64,000 nucleotides of DNA from Thermoplasmata archaeon (GTDB lineage: Archaea > Thermoplasmatota > Thermoplasmata > Thermoplasmatales > Thermoplasmataceae). The notes beneath the pieces are model-generated. The model was not told the origin of the DNA and did no database searches. It was given only the letters and a program-made list of their open reading frames with translations. Every line of letters begins with the position of its first letter. Position 1 is the stretch's first letter. Position numbers and translations under genes: made by a program. This document shows, piece by piece, positions 47,423 to 56,637 of the stretch. The stretch covers positions 21,016 through 85,015 of the forward strand of contig JAJZXU010000018.1 of NCBI GenBank assembly GCA_021806235.1, in the 5' to 3' direction.

Positions 47423-49192
47423 TTATTTTATATAATAATATTCACCATTAAGTTTCTGTTCCCGATCCAGTGCGCTATCTGTTTTATTTATTCTGGGCCT
47501 TTTTGTTATTTCATCCCTCCTAAATGTTATTCCTAAACCCTTCAAAAATAAATTCATGCCATCACGCATATCCATGGGGCCAGCGGATTCACCCATTATG
47601 CCCTGTTTACCGTTGAATACTATTAGGGCATCGCTTATTAAATCAATTAAATATATATCATGGTCCACAACTATTGCACTTTTTTTGCTGTTTTCTATGG
47701 CCCTTCTTATTATTTTTGAAACACTCATTCTATATGATGAATCAAGGTGTGCTGAGGGTTCATCTATTAAATATAAATCTGCCTCCGTTGATAGGGTCAG
47801 TGCTATGGATGTCCTCTGCAATTCACCCCCAGATAGATCTTTAACATATTTATCATACAGCTCCTCTATATCCAGTGGATGTATTATTTCATTTTTTGTA
47901 AAAACATCCTCCATTTTCTCCTTCAGCGCATTTGAAAACATTTCGTATACAGTGCCATCAAAGTCTGATGAGATATACTGTGGTTTATATGCAATTTTTA
48001 ATTCGTTTTCTACTGAACCTGAATCAGGCTTTATAACCCCGGATAACATTTTTACAAAGGTGGTTTTACCGAGAGCGTTCTGGCCCAGAACACCTATAAT
48101 TTCCTCCCTGTTTATATTGCCTCCATTAATGTTTAAATCAAATCCCTCAAAATGTTTTGTCATTTTAGTCCATGAGGTTATCTCTGTTGTTACTGTTGTC
48201 CTTTTTGACGATTTTATATTAAAATCTATTGAATTTGGCCGTATCCTTACGTTTTCTTCCCTCAAATAGCCTGACAGAAATGCATTTATAGCCTTATTCG
48301 TTGATTTCTCATGAGTAATAACACCATAGGCACCGGGGCTACCGTAAACCAGATTAACCTGATCTGCCATTTTATCCATTATAGCCAAATCGTGTTCTAC
48401 GACCATTACTATTTTATCTTTTGATAGTTTTTTTATAATATTCGAAATTTTTATTCTTTCATTTATATCGAGGTACGAAGATGCCTCATCAAATAGATAT
48501 ATATCTGCATCCTTTATCAACGTCATTGCTATTGCAAGCTTCTGTAATTCACCGCCAGATAGTTCTTTTATATCCCTGTTAAGTGATGCTTCAAGGGACA
48601 GTTCTGATATTATATAATCCAGATTGCCATTATCATTATTTTTTAATGTGTTTTTTACACTGCCCCTTGCAATCCTCGGTATTAAATCAACATATTGATT
48701 TTTTAAAACAGCCTTTTTATCGCCGTTATATAAATCTTTAAAATACTGTCCCATTACACTCTTTGAGAATCTTTCTATCACATAATCCCTATCATCCTTT
48801 TTATCCAGATTGCCGAAATTCGGTATAACAACACCTGATAATATATTCATTGTTGTTGTTTTGCCAAGGGCATTCTGACCAAGAAGTGCATTAACCCTTC
48901 CCCTTGAAAGTTCCGGCAGGGAATATAATCTAAATGAATCTATACCGTACTGGTGTATGATGTTTTTATTAAGTTCGTCAGGTATGCTCACTATTTTTAT
49001 TGCATCAAATGGGCATCTCCTTACGCATATACCACAGCCTATGCATAGGGATTCTGTAATTACCGGAAAATCCTCATTTTCGGGGAATTCTATTGTTCTG
49101 GTTCCATTTCTTACAGGAGGGCAGTAATATCTGCACTCATGATTACATTTCTTCGGATGGCATTTTTCCCTATCTAATATCGCTATATGCAT
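47423..49192 (-). CDS. rli: ABCE1 / RLI ribosome-recycling ATPase
   Basis: A 589-residue ABCE1. The N-terminal ferredoxin part has the two clusters' Cys: C-x4-C-x3-C-x3-CP (residues 11-25) and CIGCGICVRRCP (about 51-62). Two ABC domains follow, each with Walker A GQNALGKTT, signature LSGGELQ and Walker B (YLFDEAS, YLIDEPS). It splits ribosomes after termination, with aRF1/aRF-Pelota. All motifs look intact. Essential in Archaea. Confidence 0.96.
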   Translation of the reverse strand: MHIAILDREKCHPKKCNHECRYYCPPVRNGTRTIEFPENEDFPVITESLCIGCGICVRRCPFDAIKIVSIPDELNKNIIHQYGIDSFRLYSLPELSRGRVNALLGQNALGKTTTMNILSGVVIPNFGNLDKKDDRDYVIERFSKSVMGQYFKDLYNGDKKAVLKNQYVDLIPRIARGSVKNTLKNNDNGNLDYIISELSLEASLNRDIKELSGGELQKLAIAMTLIKDADIYLFDEASSYLDINERIKISNIIKKLSKDKIVMVVEHDLAIMDKMADQVNLVYGSPGAYGVITHEKSTNKAINAFLSGYLREENVRIRPNSIDFNIKSSKRTTVTTEITSWTKMTKHFEGFDLNINGGNINREEIIGVLGQNALGKTTFVKMLSGVIKPDSGSVENELKIAYKPQYISSDFDGTVYEMFSNALKEKMEDVFTKNEIIHPLDIEELYDKYVKDLSGGELQRTSIALTLSTEADLYLIDEPSAHLDSSYRMSVSKIIRRAIENSKKSAIVVDHDIYLIDLISDALIVFNGKQGIMGESAGPMDMRDGMNLFLKGLGITFRRDEITKRPRINKTDSALDREQKLNGEYYYIK

Positions 49193-49212
49193 GTTTTCAG
49201 ATTGAATTATAT

Positions 49213-49635
49213 TTAATTAACTTTCCAGTAATCATCAGGAATTTCATTATAAATGTCAAAGGTTGAATCTGTTTTGCTATTGTTGCTGATATTCATTTCT
49301 GACAGTTCAACAACCCTGTTGGTATTTAAAAGCCAGTAATGAATGCGCCACTCTCTGCCATCGAATAGTGTTGTTTCTTCCCTCTCTGTTTCCAGTATTC
49401 CAAGGTCTTCCATTGTATAAAAAACATCGCGATCTTCCGGCTCAAGCATGTTGTCAATAACCCTTGTACTATAACCGAAGAAATTAATAATGTGCTCAGC
49501 TGACGATTCTGATTCTTCCGATCCCATCTTCCGATCCTGCAAACTCAAACCATTACTTATTGCTCTTGCTAATTCATCTATCTTTACATATACCCTATTT
49601 TTTACATTTATCACTTCTATACTACTTGTTGCCAT
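49213..49635 (-). CDS. Hypothetical winged-helix-like protein
   Basis: A 140-residue soluble protein: N-terminal helix VYVKIDELARAISNGLSLQD, a middle FFGYSTRVIDNMLEPEDRDVFYTMEDLGIL that resembles a wing-helix turn, and a strand-rich DGREWRIHYWLLNTNRV. The layout recalls archaeal winged-helix proteins of unknown function (DUF6015-like). 20 bp upstream of the ABCE1 start, so possibly cotranscribed with it. Confidence 0.65.
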   Translation of the reverse strand: MATSSIEVINVKNRVYVKIDELARAISNGLSLQDRKMGSEESESSAEHIINFFGYSTRVIDNMLEPEDRDVFYTMEDLGILETEREETTLFDGREWRIHYWLLNTNRVVELSEMNISNNSKTDSTFDIYNEIPDDYWKVN

Positions 49636-49962
49636 TTTTAAGTCACCTTAAAGTAAACAATCCTTATTAAATTTTGTTTAATAAGGTTATTCAATTCACT
49701 AAATAATATAGATATAACAATATATAAATGTTGTCAATTACTGTTCACAATTTCCTATAGAGTATATATATAATATATCCTATAAATATATTATAAAAAT
49801 AAACTATATAAAAAAGTATTTAAATTGATAAAATTGTACTTGAAAATGTTTAACAATTAACGAAGTTAATAATATTTATTTTTGAAACGCATGTTAATGG
49901 AATTTTTCATTATATAAAAACATGGTAAGATATGGAAAAAGTGGGTAAAGTATATTTTTAAA

Positions 49963-50142
49963 TTAAAAAATTCGTATCTGTATAGCTTCATTGCAATATT
50001 CATGAAAACCAGCATTATACATGGTCAGAGAAGATTTATTGAATTTTTTCAATCCCAATAATTTTTTGGAGAATTCCAGTATAAATAGCAACAAACCCGG
50101 TAATTCACTAACGTAGAATGTATAAACAGGCAGTGTTTCCAT
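49963..50142 (-). CDS. Possible 59-residue ORF in a long AT-rich gap
   Basis: ATG 50142 to TAA 49963-49965. The product starts METLPVYTFYVSELPG, has a hydrophobic helix (LLLFILEFSKKLLGL) and then a protein-like stretch. It may be a gene fragment. The remainder of 49636-50259 (about 620 bp) is AT-rich, with promoter-like TATATA runs and no further feature seen. Confidence 0.25.
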   Translation of the reverse strand: METLPVYTFYVSELPGLLLFILEFSKKLLGLKKFNKSSLTMYNAGFHEYCNEAIQIRIF

Positions 50143-50259
50143 ATTTATTAAAATATTATTTAACCGTTCATTAAATTTACCATTAAATTAGTGAAATTCC
50201 TGTTAGCATTCCGTAACACATCATCAATAAAATTTTTAATTATGTTGTAATAAATAACT

Positions 50260-51261
50260 ATGGATATAATATTTCCATATAGAAAGGATAAAAGTAAAAT
50301 AGAGGTATACCTTGAGGATGATTCCGGCAATACAGCAGTAAAAGGCAGAAGATATTCAAAAAAAATCATTGATTTTGATAGGAGCTATATAAAGGAGATA
50401 TATGAAAAAAATTCTATATTCCTGGGATCTGAAGATTATATAGTAAACAGTATTATCAAAAAACTGGGAAATCAAAAATCGATTTTAATGGGCATATTAA
50501 ATGGAACCCCGGATTCATTTTATTCCAGATCACGGGTAAAAAATGAAACTATTATAGATAACATGATATCCCAGAAACCAGATATTATTGATATCGGTGG
50601 GGAAAGTACAAGGCCTGGCAGTTCAGTCATAGCCCCTGATGAGGAATTTGAGAGAATAAAACCGGTGATAGAATATGTAAAGTCAATATCAAAAATACCG
50701 GTTTCCATTGATTCCAGAAATCCTGAAACAGTAGAGAAATGCTTAAAATATGATATAGATTACATAAATGATATATCTGGTTTTAAAAATAAGAATATGA
50801 TAAAAATTGCCTCTGAGAATAATGTTAAAAATATAGTAATGCACATGATCGGTACACCACAGACAATGAATAACTATACGGATTATGATGATATTATATT
50901 TGAAATAAACAATTTTTTTTATGAAAAGATCGATGAAATGCTAAAAAACAATATAAAACCGGAAAATATTATTATTGATCCTGGAATAGGTTTTTCAAAG
51001 GATTTAAGGGGCAATATTGATATAATAAAATCCCCATGGTCCTTTTTTATAGGTTTTGATACATTATTCGGTGCCTCAATGAAAGGATTTATAGGTAAAA
51101 TTACCGGTTCTGGTATAAATGACCGGCTTGGGGGTACAATAGCCACTTCAATATACTTAAGCAATAATGGCGTGGACATATTGAGATTGCACGATATACA
51201 GCAGAACAGGGATGCCATAAATATTTATAATTATATAAGGAATTCGCTAATCAACGATTAA
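50260..51261 (+). CDS. folP: Dihydropteroate synthase family protein
   Basis: A 333-residue protein. From about residue 73 it is a dihydropteroate synthase barrel: SILMGILNGTPDSFYS, DIGGESTRPGS, VSIDSRNPETV, YINDISGF, IIDPGIGFSK and GASMKGFIG with the conserved Lys. The first 70 residues are an extra domain of unknown role. Archaeal members may serve folate or modified pterins. It is 53 bp upstream of lipA on the same strand. Confidence 0.85.
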   Translation: MDIIFPYRKDKSKIEVYLEDDSGNTAVKGRRYSKKIIDFDRSYIKEIYEKNSIFLGSEDYIVNSIIKKLGNQKSILMGILNGTPDSFYSRSRVKNETIIDNMISQKPDIIDIGGESTRPGSSVIAPDEEFERIKPVIEYVKSISKIPVSIDSRNPETVEKCLKYDIDYINDISGFKNKNMIKIASENNVKNIVMHMIGTPQTMNNYTDYDDIIFEINNFFYEKIDEMLKNNIKPENIIIDPGIGFSKDLRGNIDIIKSPWSFFIGFDTLFGASMKGFIGKITGSGINDRLGGTIATSIYLSNNGVDILRLHDIQQNRDAINIYNYIRNSLIND

Positions 51262-51314
51262 TTATAAAAGTTATTAACGTGAAGTTTATATATTTTCTAA
51301 CAATAAATGAGTGT

Positions 51315-52172
51315 ATGATTAGAGTACCGTACAAGGTAAAACTGCCTTCTGGAGAAAGGTATACTTTTATAAAAAACACGTTAAAGTCAAGGACTTTATA
51401 TACTGTTTGTGAGGAGGCCCACTGCCCTAACATTAGTGAGTGCTGGGAAAGCGGTACAGCAACCTTTATGATACTTGGATCAAATTGCTCCAGGGGGTGC
51501 AGATTCTGTGCTGTAACTCATGGCAATATGCTACCCATTGACGAAAATGAACCTGAAAAAGTATATGAATCTGCCAGGTTAATGAATTTAGATTATATTG
51601 TTATAACTTCAGTTGATCGTGATGATCTCCCCGATAAGGGATCAGAGATGTTTGCTGCGGTCATAAGGAAAATCAGGTCTCTTGATATAAAGGTAGAAGT
51701 TTTAATACCTGATTTCAGTGGAATACATAAACACATAGATAGAATTATTGAGGAGAAACCTGATGTAATAGCACATAACATAGAAACGGTTAGAAGGTTA
51801 ACCCCATCCGTAAGGGATGCAAGGGCGAACTATGATCAGAGTTTAGGCGTTTTAAAATATATAAAAAATACCGGTAATAAAATGATTACAAAATCATCCA
51901 TAATGATTGGCCTCGGAGAAACAGATAGGGAAGTTCTGGAAACGATGAAAGACTTAAGGTCTGCTGGTGTGGATATACTGACAATAGGCCAGTATTTAAG
52001 GCCAACAAAAAAGCAACTGGAAGTGAAAGAATATTCTTCCATGGAAAGATTTAAGTTTTTTGAGGAAAAAGGATATGAAAATGGCTTCTCTTATGTAGCT
52101 TCAGGGCCACTGGTACGAACCTCATATAAAGCAGCAGAAGCTTATATTAAAATGAGTGATAAAAATGATTGA
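51315..52172 (+). CDS. lipA: Lipoyl synthase
   Basis: A 285-residue radical-SAM enzyme that inserts two sulfurs into octanoyl groups. The auxiliary cluster Cys lie in CEEAHCPNISEC (Cx4Cx5C), the SAM cluster in CSRGCRFCAV (CxxxCxxC), and the conserved RTSYKA motif is near the end. The frame opens with GTG at 51279, but the TATA-like box GTTTATATATTT (about 51284-51295) makes ATG 51315 (MIRVPYKV) likelier. First gene of a lipoylation/dehydrogenase operon. Confidence 0.93.
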   Translation: MIRVPYKVKLPSGERYTFIKNTLKSRTLYTVCEEAHCPNISECWESGTATFMILGSNCSRGCRFCAVTHGNMLPIDENEPEKVYESARLMNLDYIVITSVDRDDLPDKGSEMFAAVIRKIRSLDIKVEVLIPDFSGIHKHIDRIIEEKPDVIAHNIETVRRLTPSVRDARANYDQSLGVLKYIKNTGNKMITKSSIMIGLGETDREVLETMKDLRSAGVDILTIGQYLRPTKKQLEVKEYSSMERFKFFEEKGYENGFSYVASGPLVRTSYKAAEAYIKMSDKND

Positions 52173-53199
52173 AAAAACAGATATTAGTAAGGAGGATTTG
52201 TTAAACGCATATAGAAACATTGTTATGGAAAGATTTTTGGATAAAAAGATGTTGAATGCAAGCAAGCAGGGATTTTTGCCATTTTACATACCTTTGATGG
52301 GACATGAGGCCATACATATTGGTATAGGCCTTGCTATAAGGAATACCGATTTCTTCTATCCATACTACAGGGATTTTGGTGCTATTATTGAAAGGGGAAT
52401 ACCACTGGACATGGCGTTATCACAGGTATTTGCAACAGAGGATGATAATGCCCTGGGAAGAAGCATGCCCAACCATTTTTCATTTAAGAAATATAATATT
52501 GGTGCGGTTATAACAACGGTTGCGGGACATTTAACAGCCGCTACTGGAATAGCATATGCATACAAATACAGGAAAAAGGAGGGATCAATAATAACAACAT
52601 TCGGAGATGGCGCAACATCAACACCTGATTTTCATGTTGCAATGAATTTTGCAGGTGTTTATAACCTACCAATGGTATTCTTCTGCGAAAACAATCAATT
52701 TGCAATATCTGTGCCCACATATCCCGCTGAAAACGGTGCCTTTGATCAGACCTATATGGAAACACGTGGGGACATATACAAAAAAGCGGAGGCATATGGT
52801 TTCAAGGGCATAAGAATCGATGGTACGGATTTTGTAGAGGTCTACAGGCAAACAAGAAAGGCTTTAGAAAATGCCAAAAATGGACCTATATTAATAGAGG
52901 CAATGTCATATAGAATGGGCCCGCATTCAACGGCGGATGACCCTAACAAGTATAGAACAAACACGGTGCCAGAAGGGTCAGCAAAGGATCCATTAATAGC
53001 AAGCCAGAAGGCTCTGAAGGATATGGATATACTTGATGATAGCATGATAAAAAGCATAAATGATGAAATGGACAGAAAAACTACGGAGCTTGTAAATAAA
53101 TATGAAAGGGAGCCAAAACCGGATAAACACACAATGCTGGATAATTTGTATGAAGAAGAGCCGTGGTACATAAGTGAAGAAAGGGGTGATGTACAGTGA
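52165..53199 (+). CDS. 2-oxoacid dehydrogenase E1, alpha subunit
   Basis: A 344-residue thiamine-diphosphate enzyme subunit. TPP motif GDGATSTPDFH...N is seen (about 152-175), with CENNQFAIS and the loop YRMGPHSTADDPNKYR. With E1-beta it decarboxylates a 2-oxoacid and acylates the E2 lipoyl group. The start is ATG 52165, after SD GAGTGAT (52154-52160); it overlaps the lipA end by 8 bp. In T. acidophilum the homologous complex prefers branched-chain 2-oxoacids, also pyruvate. Confidence 0.92.
   Translation: MIEKTDISKEDLLNAYRNIVMERFLDKKMLNASKQGFLPFYIPLMGHEAIHIGIGLAIRNTDFFYPYYRDFGAIIERGIPLDMALSQVFATEDDNALGRSMPNHFSFKKYNIGAVITTVAGHLTAATGIAYAYKYRKKEGSIITTFGDGATSTPDFHVAMNFAGVYNLPMVFFCENNQFAISVPTYPAENGAFDQTYMETRGDIYKKAEAYGFKGIRIDGTDFVEVYRQTRKALENAKNGPILIEAMSYRMGPHSTADDPNKYRTNTVPEGSAKDPLIASQKALKDMDILDDSMIKSINDEMDRKTTELVNKYEREPKPDKHTMLDNLYEEEPWYISEERGDVQ
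53183..53190 (+). promoter_or_regulatory. Ribosome site deciding the E1-beta GTG start
   Basis: GGGGTGAT at 53183-53190, five bases before GTG 53196. It supports GTG 53196, which overlaps the E1-alpha TGA (GTGA), over ATG 53205 or 53211. Confidence 0.55.
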
Positions 53200-54161
53200 C
53201 GTCAATGACAATGGTAAAGGCACTTAACAGTGCACTGGACAATGCAATGGAGAGGGATGATTCAGTAATATTATTAGGGGAAGATGTCGGTACAGATGGA
53301 GGAGTTTTCAGGGTTACCGATGGTTTGCTTAATAAATATGGAAAAGAGAGGGTAATAGATACACCGTTAGCTGAACTCGGAATAATGGGTTTTGGCATAG
53401 GTATGGCAATGGAGGGTTTAAAGGCAATACCGGAGATTCAATTCCAGGATTTTCTATATACAGGAATGGATCAGATAATAAATCAGATGGCAAAACTCAG
53501 GTACAGGACCAACGGTGATTACACAGTACCGATGGTTTTAAGAACACCATATGCTGGTGGTGTTCACGGAGGGCCGTACCATTCACAGAGTGGGGAGGTC
53601 TATTTTACACATACACAGGGATTAACGGTGGTAACACCATCAACACCGTACGATGCCAAGGGTCTGTTACTATCATCAATAGAATTAAACGATCCGGTAA
53701 TATTTCTGGAACCAAAAAGGTCATACTTCATAAAAGGAGAAGTTCCAGAGGACTACTATAAAATAGATTTAAGAAAGGCAAACGTATTGAAAGAAGGTGA
53801 CGATTTAACGGTAATAACATACGGCCCTTCGGTACCACTGGTACAGAATACAGTAAAGAAAAATAATGTAAATGCAGAAATAATAGATTTAAGGACATTA
53901 AACCCGTTCGATATCAATACGATACTGACCAGTGTTAAAAAAACCGGCAGGGTTTTAATAGTTCACGAGGCTCCAAAAATGTTTGGTGTTGGAGCCGAAC
54001 TGGCAGCTACAATAGCTGAAAAGGCTATAGATTATTTATCTGCCCCAATTTTAAGGGTAACCGGCCTTGATATACCGGTTCCATTTGCCCTTGAGGATTA
54101 TTATGTCCCAAATGAAAGGAGAATAATGGAAGCAGTAAATAAATTATTAAATTATCAATAG
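53196..54161 (+). CDS. 2-oxoacid dehydrogenase E1, beta subunit
   Basis: A 321-residue E1-beta. Family landmarks: ILLGEDVGTDGGVFRVT, RVIDTPLAELGIMGFGIGMA, EIQFQDFLY, GVHGGPYHSQS and PSTPYDAKGLL, and the C-terminal ILRVTGLDIPVPFA. The GTG start overlaps E1-alpha by 4 bp. It forms the alpha2-beta2 E1 of the complex. Confidence 0.93.
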   Translation: MTSMTMVKALNSALDNAMERDDSVILLGEDVGTDGGVFRVTDGLLNKYGKERVIDTPLAELGIMGFGIGMAMEGLKAIPEIQFQDFLYTGMDQIINQMAKLRYRTNGDYTVPMVLRTPYAGGVHGGPYHSQSGEVYFTHTQGLTVVTPSTPYDAKGLLLSSIELNDPVIFLEPKRSYFIKGEVPEDYYKIDLRKANVLKEGDDLTVITYGPSVPLVQNTVKKNNVNAEIIDLRTLNPFDINTILTSVKKTGRVLIVHEAPKMFGVGAELAATIAEKAIDYLSAPILRVTGLDIPVPFALEDYYVPNERRIMEAVNKLLNYQ

Positions 54162-54174
54162 ATAGGGTGATATC

Positions 54175-55347
54175 ATGTATACATTAAGTTTGCCACCAAT
54201 AGGTGAGGGAATACAGGAAGGAGAACTGGTTAAATGGAATGTTAAGGAGGGAGATTCAATAAAACAGGATCAGGAAATTGTGGAGGTTATGACGGATAAA
54301 ATTACCGTTAAAATACCATCACCCGTTGACGGAAAGATTGCAAAAATACTTGCAAAGGAAGGTGAAACGGTTGATATCGGTGAGCCAATAGTTCAGATAG
54401 ATTCACCTACAGAATCAAATGATGTTAAAATAAATGAAAAACAGCCGGAAGATCAGCAGGCAAAGACAGTTCAGGAATATCCTGTTAATACAGATGAGAA
54501 GATACCGTCAGTAAAGGCAACCCCGGCTGTAAGGTCATATGCAAGATCAAGGAATGTTGATTTATTAAAAATTAAACCTGCAGGTTCCGATGGAAGAATA
54601 ACAAAGGAAGATGTGGATAGTTATCTTAAGGGCAATGTTACTGCTGCCACAGAAACAAAAAACGTGAAAAATGAAGCAGAAGATGAAATATTTACACCGT
54701 CAGGAATCAGAAAAATTATATTTGACAAAATGGCAAAATCAAAACAGATACTGCCGCATTTCACTGTAACGGATTTTTTGAATACCGAAAATATAGAAAA
54801 TGCAATAAACTATTATTCAAAAAAAGAATATATAAGCTTTACATCGTTCTTTGTAAAGGCTGTAACAGTAGCATTTAAAGATTTCCCGAAATTAAATGCA
54901 ATATATAACGATGACCAGAAAAATTATACAATAAAGAAAATATACAACATCGGCGTTGCAGTTGATTCCCCAGCAGGTTTGACCGTCGTGGTAATTAAAA
55001 ATGCAGACAGAAAGAGCATATTTGAAATTTCAAGGGAAATAAAGGATTTAGCACAGAAAGCCAGAACAAACGATCTTGCAATAGATGATGTAAGGGGATC
55101 CACATTCTCAATAACAAATATAGGTGCAGTGGGTGGCATAATGTCAACACCCATAATCAATTACCCTGAGGTTGCAATACTTGCCGTTAATTCAAGGACA
55201 ACGGGTTTTGTAAACAATGAACTGAAACATGGACTGTATCTAACACTGGCATGTGACCATAGATTAATAGACGGTGCAGAAGCAGCACGCTATTTACAGA
55301 GATTAAAGGAGATACTGGAATATCCCCTGCTATTCATAGGTGATTAA
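54175..55347 (+). CDS. 2-oxoacid dehydrogenase E2, dihydrolipoyl acyltransferase
   Basis: A 390-residue E2 with all three domains: one lipoyl domain (1-80) with the lipoylated Lys42 in TDKITV, a peripheral-subunit-binding domain (about 112-150; ATPAVRSYARSRNVDL, GRITKEDV), and the catalytic trimer-forming core with DHRLIDGA (HxxxDG) near the C-terminus. Start ATG 54175 follows SD GGGTGAT. It transfers the acyl group to CoA. Confidence 0.95.
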   Translation: MYTLSLPPIGEGIQEGELVKWNVKEGDSIKQDQEIVEVMTDKITVKIPSPVDGKIAKILAKEGETVDIGEPIVQIDSPTESNDVKINEKQPEDQQAKTVQEYPVNTDEKIPSVKATPAVRSYARSRNVDLLKIKPAGSDGRITKEDVDSYLKGNVTAATETKNVKNEAEDEIFTPSGIRKIIFDKMAKSKQILPHFTVTDFLNTENIENAINYYSKKEYISFTSFFVKAVTVAFKDFPKLNAIYNDDQKNYTIKKIYNIGVAVDSPAGLTVVVIKNADRKSIFEISREIKDLAQKARTNDLAIDDVRGSTFSITNIGAVGGIMSTPIINYPEVAILAVNSRTTGFVNNELKHGLYLTLACDHRLIDGAEAARYLQRLKEILEYPLLFIGD

Positions 55348-56637
55348 ATGGATTACGATGTTATACTTATAGGTACAGGTGCCGGCAGTTACATATCGGC
55401 CGTCAGGTTATTAAAGCATAAGAAAAAGGTTCTGATGATAGAAAAGGATAAATTTTCCGGGGAATGTACCAATTATGGCTGTATTCCATCAAAGGCACTT
55501 ATAGAAATGAGTGAAAGCGTACATTATCTGGAGACGATGCCAGGAATGAACATGAATTATAAACTTGACATGAAGGAATGGCAGAAATGGAAGGAATCCA
55601 TGATTGCAAGAATAAGAACAGGCACAGAAAATCTATGCAAAAGCAGGGGTGCAAAGATAATATATGGAACAGGAAAAATAGTTGATAAAAATCATGTTTC
55701 TGTAAACAATCAAACATTCTCAACAGAATATATAATACTGGATACAGGTTCATCGCCGGTAAAAATCAAGGGTATTGACGATGTATATTACAACAGGGAA
55801 ATACTTGCAGTGGACAGTATACCTGAAAAACTTGTTGTTATCGGTGGTGGATACATAGGCATTGAAATGGCAACCGCTTTTAAAAAACTGGGGTCAGATG
55901 TTTATGTTGTCGAGATGATGGATAGAATTTTACCTGAGATCGAGGAGGACCTGGCTAGAGCTGTGGATAAAAAATTAAGATCATTAAAGGTAAATATAAT
56001 GACAGGCAGCAAGGTTTTATCAGTAAAGAAGGATAAAAAATATAAGGTTTCAGTAGAAAACCATGATGACATAACAGCCGATGTTGTTTTAATGTCCGTT
56101 GGCAGAGTACCGAATACGGGGGATTTGGGCCTGGAAAATTTGAATATAGCTATGGATGGCAGATTTATAAAAACAGATGAACATAAGAGAACAAATGTGG
56201 ATAATATATTTGCCATAGGTGATGTGTCTGGTGCACCGATGCTTGCACATAAGGCATTTTACGATGGATATATAGCTGCAGAAAATATACTTGGTAACAA
56301 TGTAATTGTTGATTATAAGGCAATGCCATTTGTGGTTTATACAGACCCGGAAATATCATTTACAGGAAAAGCAACGGAGAAATCAAATAAAATACCTGTA
56401 CTGGCAAATCCAAGATCACTGACAATGAATCATATGGATGGGTTTTTCAAGTTATATTATGAAAATGATGGAACACTGGCTGGAGCTGGAGTGGCGGCAC
56501 CGAGATCATCAGAAATAATGGGAGAGATGACACTTGCAATAGAAGCGGGCCTAACCATGGAAGACCTATTCCTGACAATACATCCACACCCAACCGTTTC
56601 AGAGGGACTGAAGGACGCGAGTGATATAAATGGATAA
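55348..56637 (+). CDS. lpdA: Dihydrolipoamide dehydrogenase (E3)
   Basis: A 429-residue flavoprotein disulfide reductase: FAD loop GTGAGSY, redox-active Cys40 and Cys45 in GECTNYGCIPSK, NAD loop GGGYIGIE, and C-terminal HPHPTVSE with the catalytic His. It reoxidises E2 lipoamide with NAD. At 429 residues it is about 30-40 shorter than usual E3. It starts right after the E2 stop (55345-55347) with AGGTGATT as ribosome site. Confidence 0.92.
   Translation: MDYDVILIGTGAGSYISAVRLLKHKKKVLMIEKDKFSGECTNYGCIPSKALIEMSESVHYLETMPGMNMNYKLDMKEWQKWKESMIARIRTGTENLCKSRGAKIIYGTGKIVDKNHVSVNNQTFSTEYIILDTGSSPVKIKGIDDVYYNREILAVDSIPEKLVVIGGGYIGIEMATAFKKLGSDVYVVEMMDRILPEIEEDLARAVDKKLRSLKVNIMTGSKVLSVKKDKKYKVSVENHDDITADVVLMSVGRVPNTGDLGLENLNIAMDGRFIKTDEHKRTNVDNIFAIGDVSGAPMLAHKAFYDGYIAAENILGNNVIVDYKAMPFVVYTDPEISFTGKATEKSNKIPVLANPRSLTMNHMDGFFKLYYENDGTLAGAGVAAPRSSEIMGEMTLAIEAGLTMEDLFLTIHPHPTVSEGLKDASDING

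Noticed and set aside
47556..48269. 237-codon plus-strand frame inside ABCE1
   Set aside because: Antisense shadow; ABCE1 motifs are complete on the minus strand.
53081..53398. Minus-strand frames over the E1-alpha/E1-beta junction
   Set aside because: They cross two clear genes with coupled translation and show only mirror composition.
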